64,000 bases of DNA. Origin: an uncultured Peptoniphilus sp. Lineage in GTDB: Bacteria; Bacillota; Clostridia; Tissierellales; Peptoniphilaceae. The stretch spans positions 85,844 through 149,843 of the forward strand of contig NZ_CALUAA010000004.1 of NCBI RefSeq assembly GCF_943913915.1, in the 5' to 3' direction. Shown here in pieces: positions 63,328-64,000 of the stretch. Position 1 is the first letter of the stretch, and every line of letters begins with the position of its first letter. The translations under genes were made by a program, and so were the position numbers. The notes under the pieces are model-generated. The model saw nothing but the letters and a program-made list of their open reading frames with translations. It searched no databases and was not told the DNA's origin.

Positions 63328-63978
63328 ATGAAGAGTGTTTTGATTATAGAGGATAATAAAGAGATTGCCTTACAAATGGAAAAGTATTTAGTTAATAATG
63401 GTTATGAGGTAGAGATTGCATCATCTTTTTACGAGGCGACCTATAAGATGAATGTAGACATGGACGTGGCACTATTGGACATAAATCTACCAGATAAAGA
63501 CGGTCAACATTTGATAGAAAGATTAAAAGATAAGGACATAAGAGTTATTGTGACAACAGTTAAAAATGACGAAGATTTTATAGTTTCTGCCCTAGATCAA
63601 GGAGCAGACGACTACTTAACTAAACCATTTTCTCTTGCAATATTAAGGGCAAGAATTGATGCAGTTTTAAGGACAATACCTCTAAGTCAAGACAAAATAA
63701 TTACTTACAAGGATATCAAAATAGATTTAAATGATTCAAAAGTTTATTTTAAAGGTAAGCAAATAGAACTAACTCCACTTGAGTATGAAATCCTAGTCTT
63801 ATTTACTAAAAATCCTCACCGAGTTTATACAAGAGACCAGCTGTTAGAAAAGTTTTGGGAAGATAGGGATAGGTTTGTAAATGATAATACACTCACATCT
63901 ACTATTAAGAGAATCCGAGAAAAGCTTGATAGGGAAGTTATCACTACTGTCAGAGGAATTGGATATAGGATGGATTGA
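63328..63978 (+). CDS. OmpR-family response regulator
   Basis: The 216-residue two-component regulator has a receiver domain (1-115; phospho-acceptor Asp51 in ALLDINLPDKDG, DDYLTKPF near 97) and an OmpR/PhoB winged-helix domain (about 125-216; LTPLEYEILVLFTKNP, TVRGIGYRMD). GAGAGGGT precedes the ATG at 63328, chosen over an earlier in-frame ATG. The next frame starts two bases later, as expected for a sensor kinase. Such pairs often control antimicrobial-peptide defence transporters; the target here is outside the window. Confidence 0.93.
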   Translation: MKSVLIIEDNKEIALQMEKYLVNNGYEVEIASSFYEATYKMNVDMDVALLDINLPDKDGQHLIERLKDKDIRVIVTTVKNDEDFIVSALDQGADDYLTKPFSLAILRARIDAVLRTIPLSQDKIITYKDIKIDLNDSKVYFKGKQIELTPLEYEILVLFTKNPHRVYTRDQLLEKFWEDRDRFVNDNTLTSTIKRIREKLDREVITTVRGIGYRMD

Positions 63979-63979
63979 G

Positions 63980-64000
63980 ATGCTATATGTATTTTGGATA
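63980..64000 (+). CDS. Start of the next gene, probably the partner sensor kinase (cut by window end)
   Basis: An ATG one base after the regulator stop opens a frame of seven codons with a hydrophobic beginning (MLYVFWI), cut by the window end. Position and hydrophobicity fit a membrane histidine kinase, but the sequence is too short to identify. Confidence 0.35.

Overview
The window looks like a chromosome segment of a low-to-moderate-GC Gram-positive anaerobe (Bacillota, clostridial/Tissierellia type). Strong AGGAGG-type ribosome binding sites, TTGACA/TATAAT promoters, a TPP riboswitch with an intrinsic terminator, and the linked dnaX-ybaB-recR genes support this. The many secreted proteins with copper-amine-oxidase-N (stalk) domains would fit Peptoniphilaceae, but that placement is inference.

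Chromosomal part (1 to about 21,350). In order: the 3' part of a heavy-metal P-type ATPase; a TPP-riboswitch-controlled thiamine-precursor ABC transporter on the minus strand (thiamine-binding protein, permease, substrate-binding lipoprotein, ATPase); aspartate kinase; a zinc-ribbon membrane protein; a small Ala-rich lipoprotein; dnaX-ybaB-recR; a GerMN lipoprotein; a three-gene envelope operon (diacylglycerol-type glycosyltransferase, polysaccharide deacetylase, flippase-like membrane protein); ftsH; an XRE regulator; tRNA-Lys(CUU); an acyltransferase-3 protein; an M18 aminopeptidase; and tRNA-Leu(CAA).

Integrated element (about 21,355 to beyond 64,000). A tyrosine integrase faces the 3' end of tRNA-Leu, and base composition drops. 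The left 5 kb is organised like a temperate phage: integrase, CI/LexA-type repressor, divergent Cro-like gene, excisionase-like HTH, an initiator gene with an internal 22-bp iteron array, a G39P-type helicase loader, and an ArpU/RinA-type activator followed by tandem TTTGTCCG repeats. Next comes a Tn1549-like conjugation module: DUF3801/PcfB, a large coiled-coil surface protein, VirD4, a small membrane protein, Maff2, VirB6-like, PrgI, VirB4, a multi-domain wall hydrolase, DUF4315, two DUF4366-type proteins, topoisomerase III, OB-fold proteins, and a 2850-residue ArdC-like/methylase/helicase protein. A TnpV-like gene is embedded in another frame of that last gene. The right part carries a truncated NlpC/P60 gene, three secreted stalk-like proteins (one with a CAP domain and 57-residue repeats), a ParB-like gene, IS200/IS605 and IS3 remnants, and an OmpR-type response regulator. 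No relaxase and no right attachment site are visible, so the element probably continues past the window.

The most notable observations are the overlapping TnpV-like frame, the phage/ICE mosaic with its initiator-internal iterons, the EF-hand-like segment shared by the wall hydrolase and the giant helicase, and the tandem repeats after the RinA-like gene.
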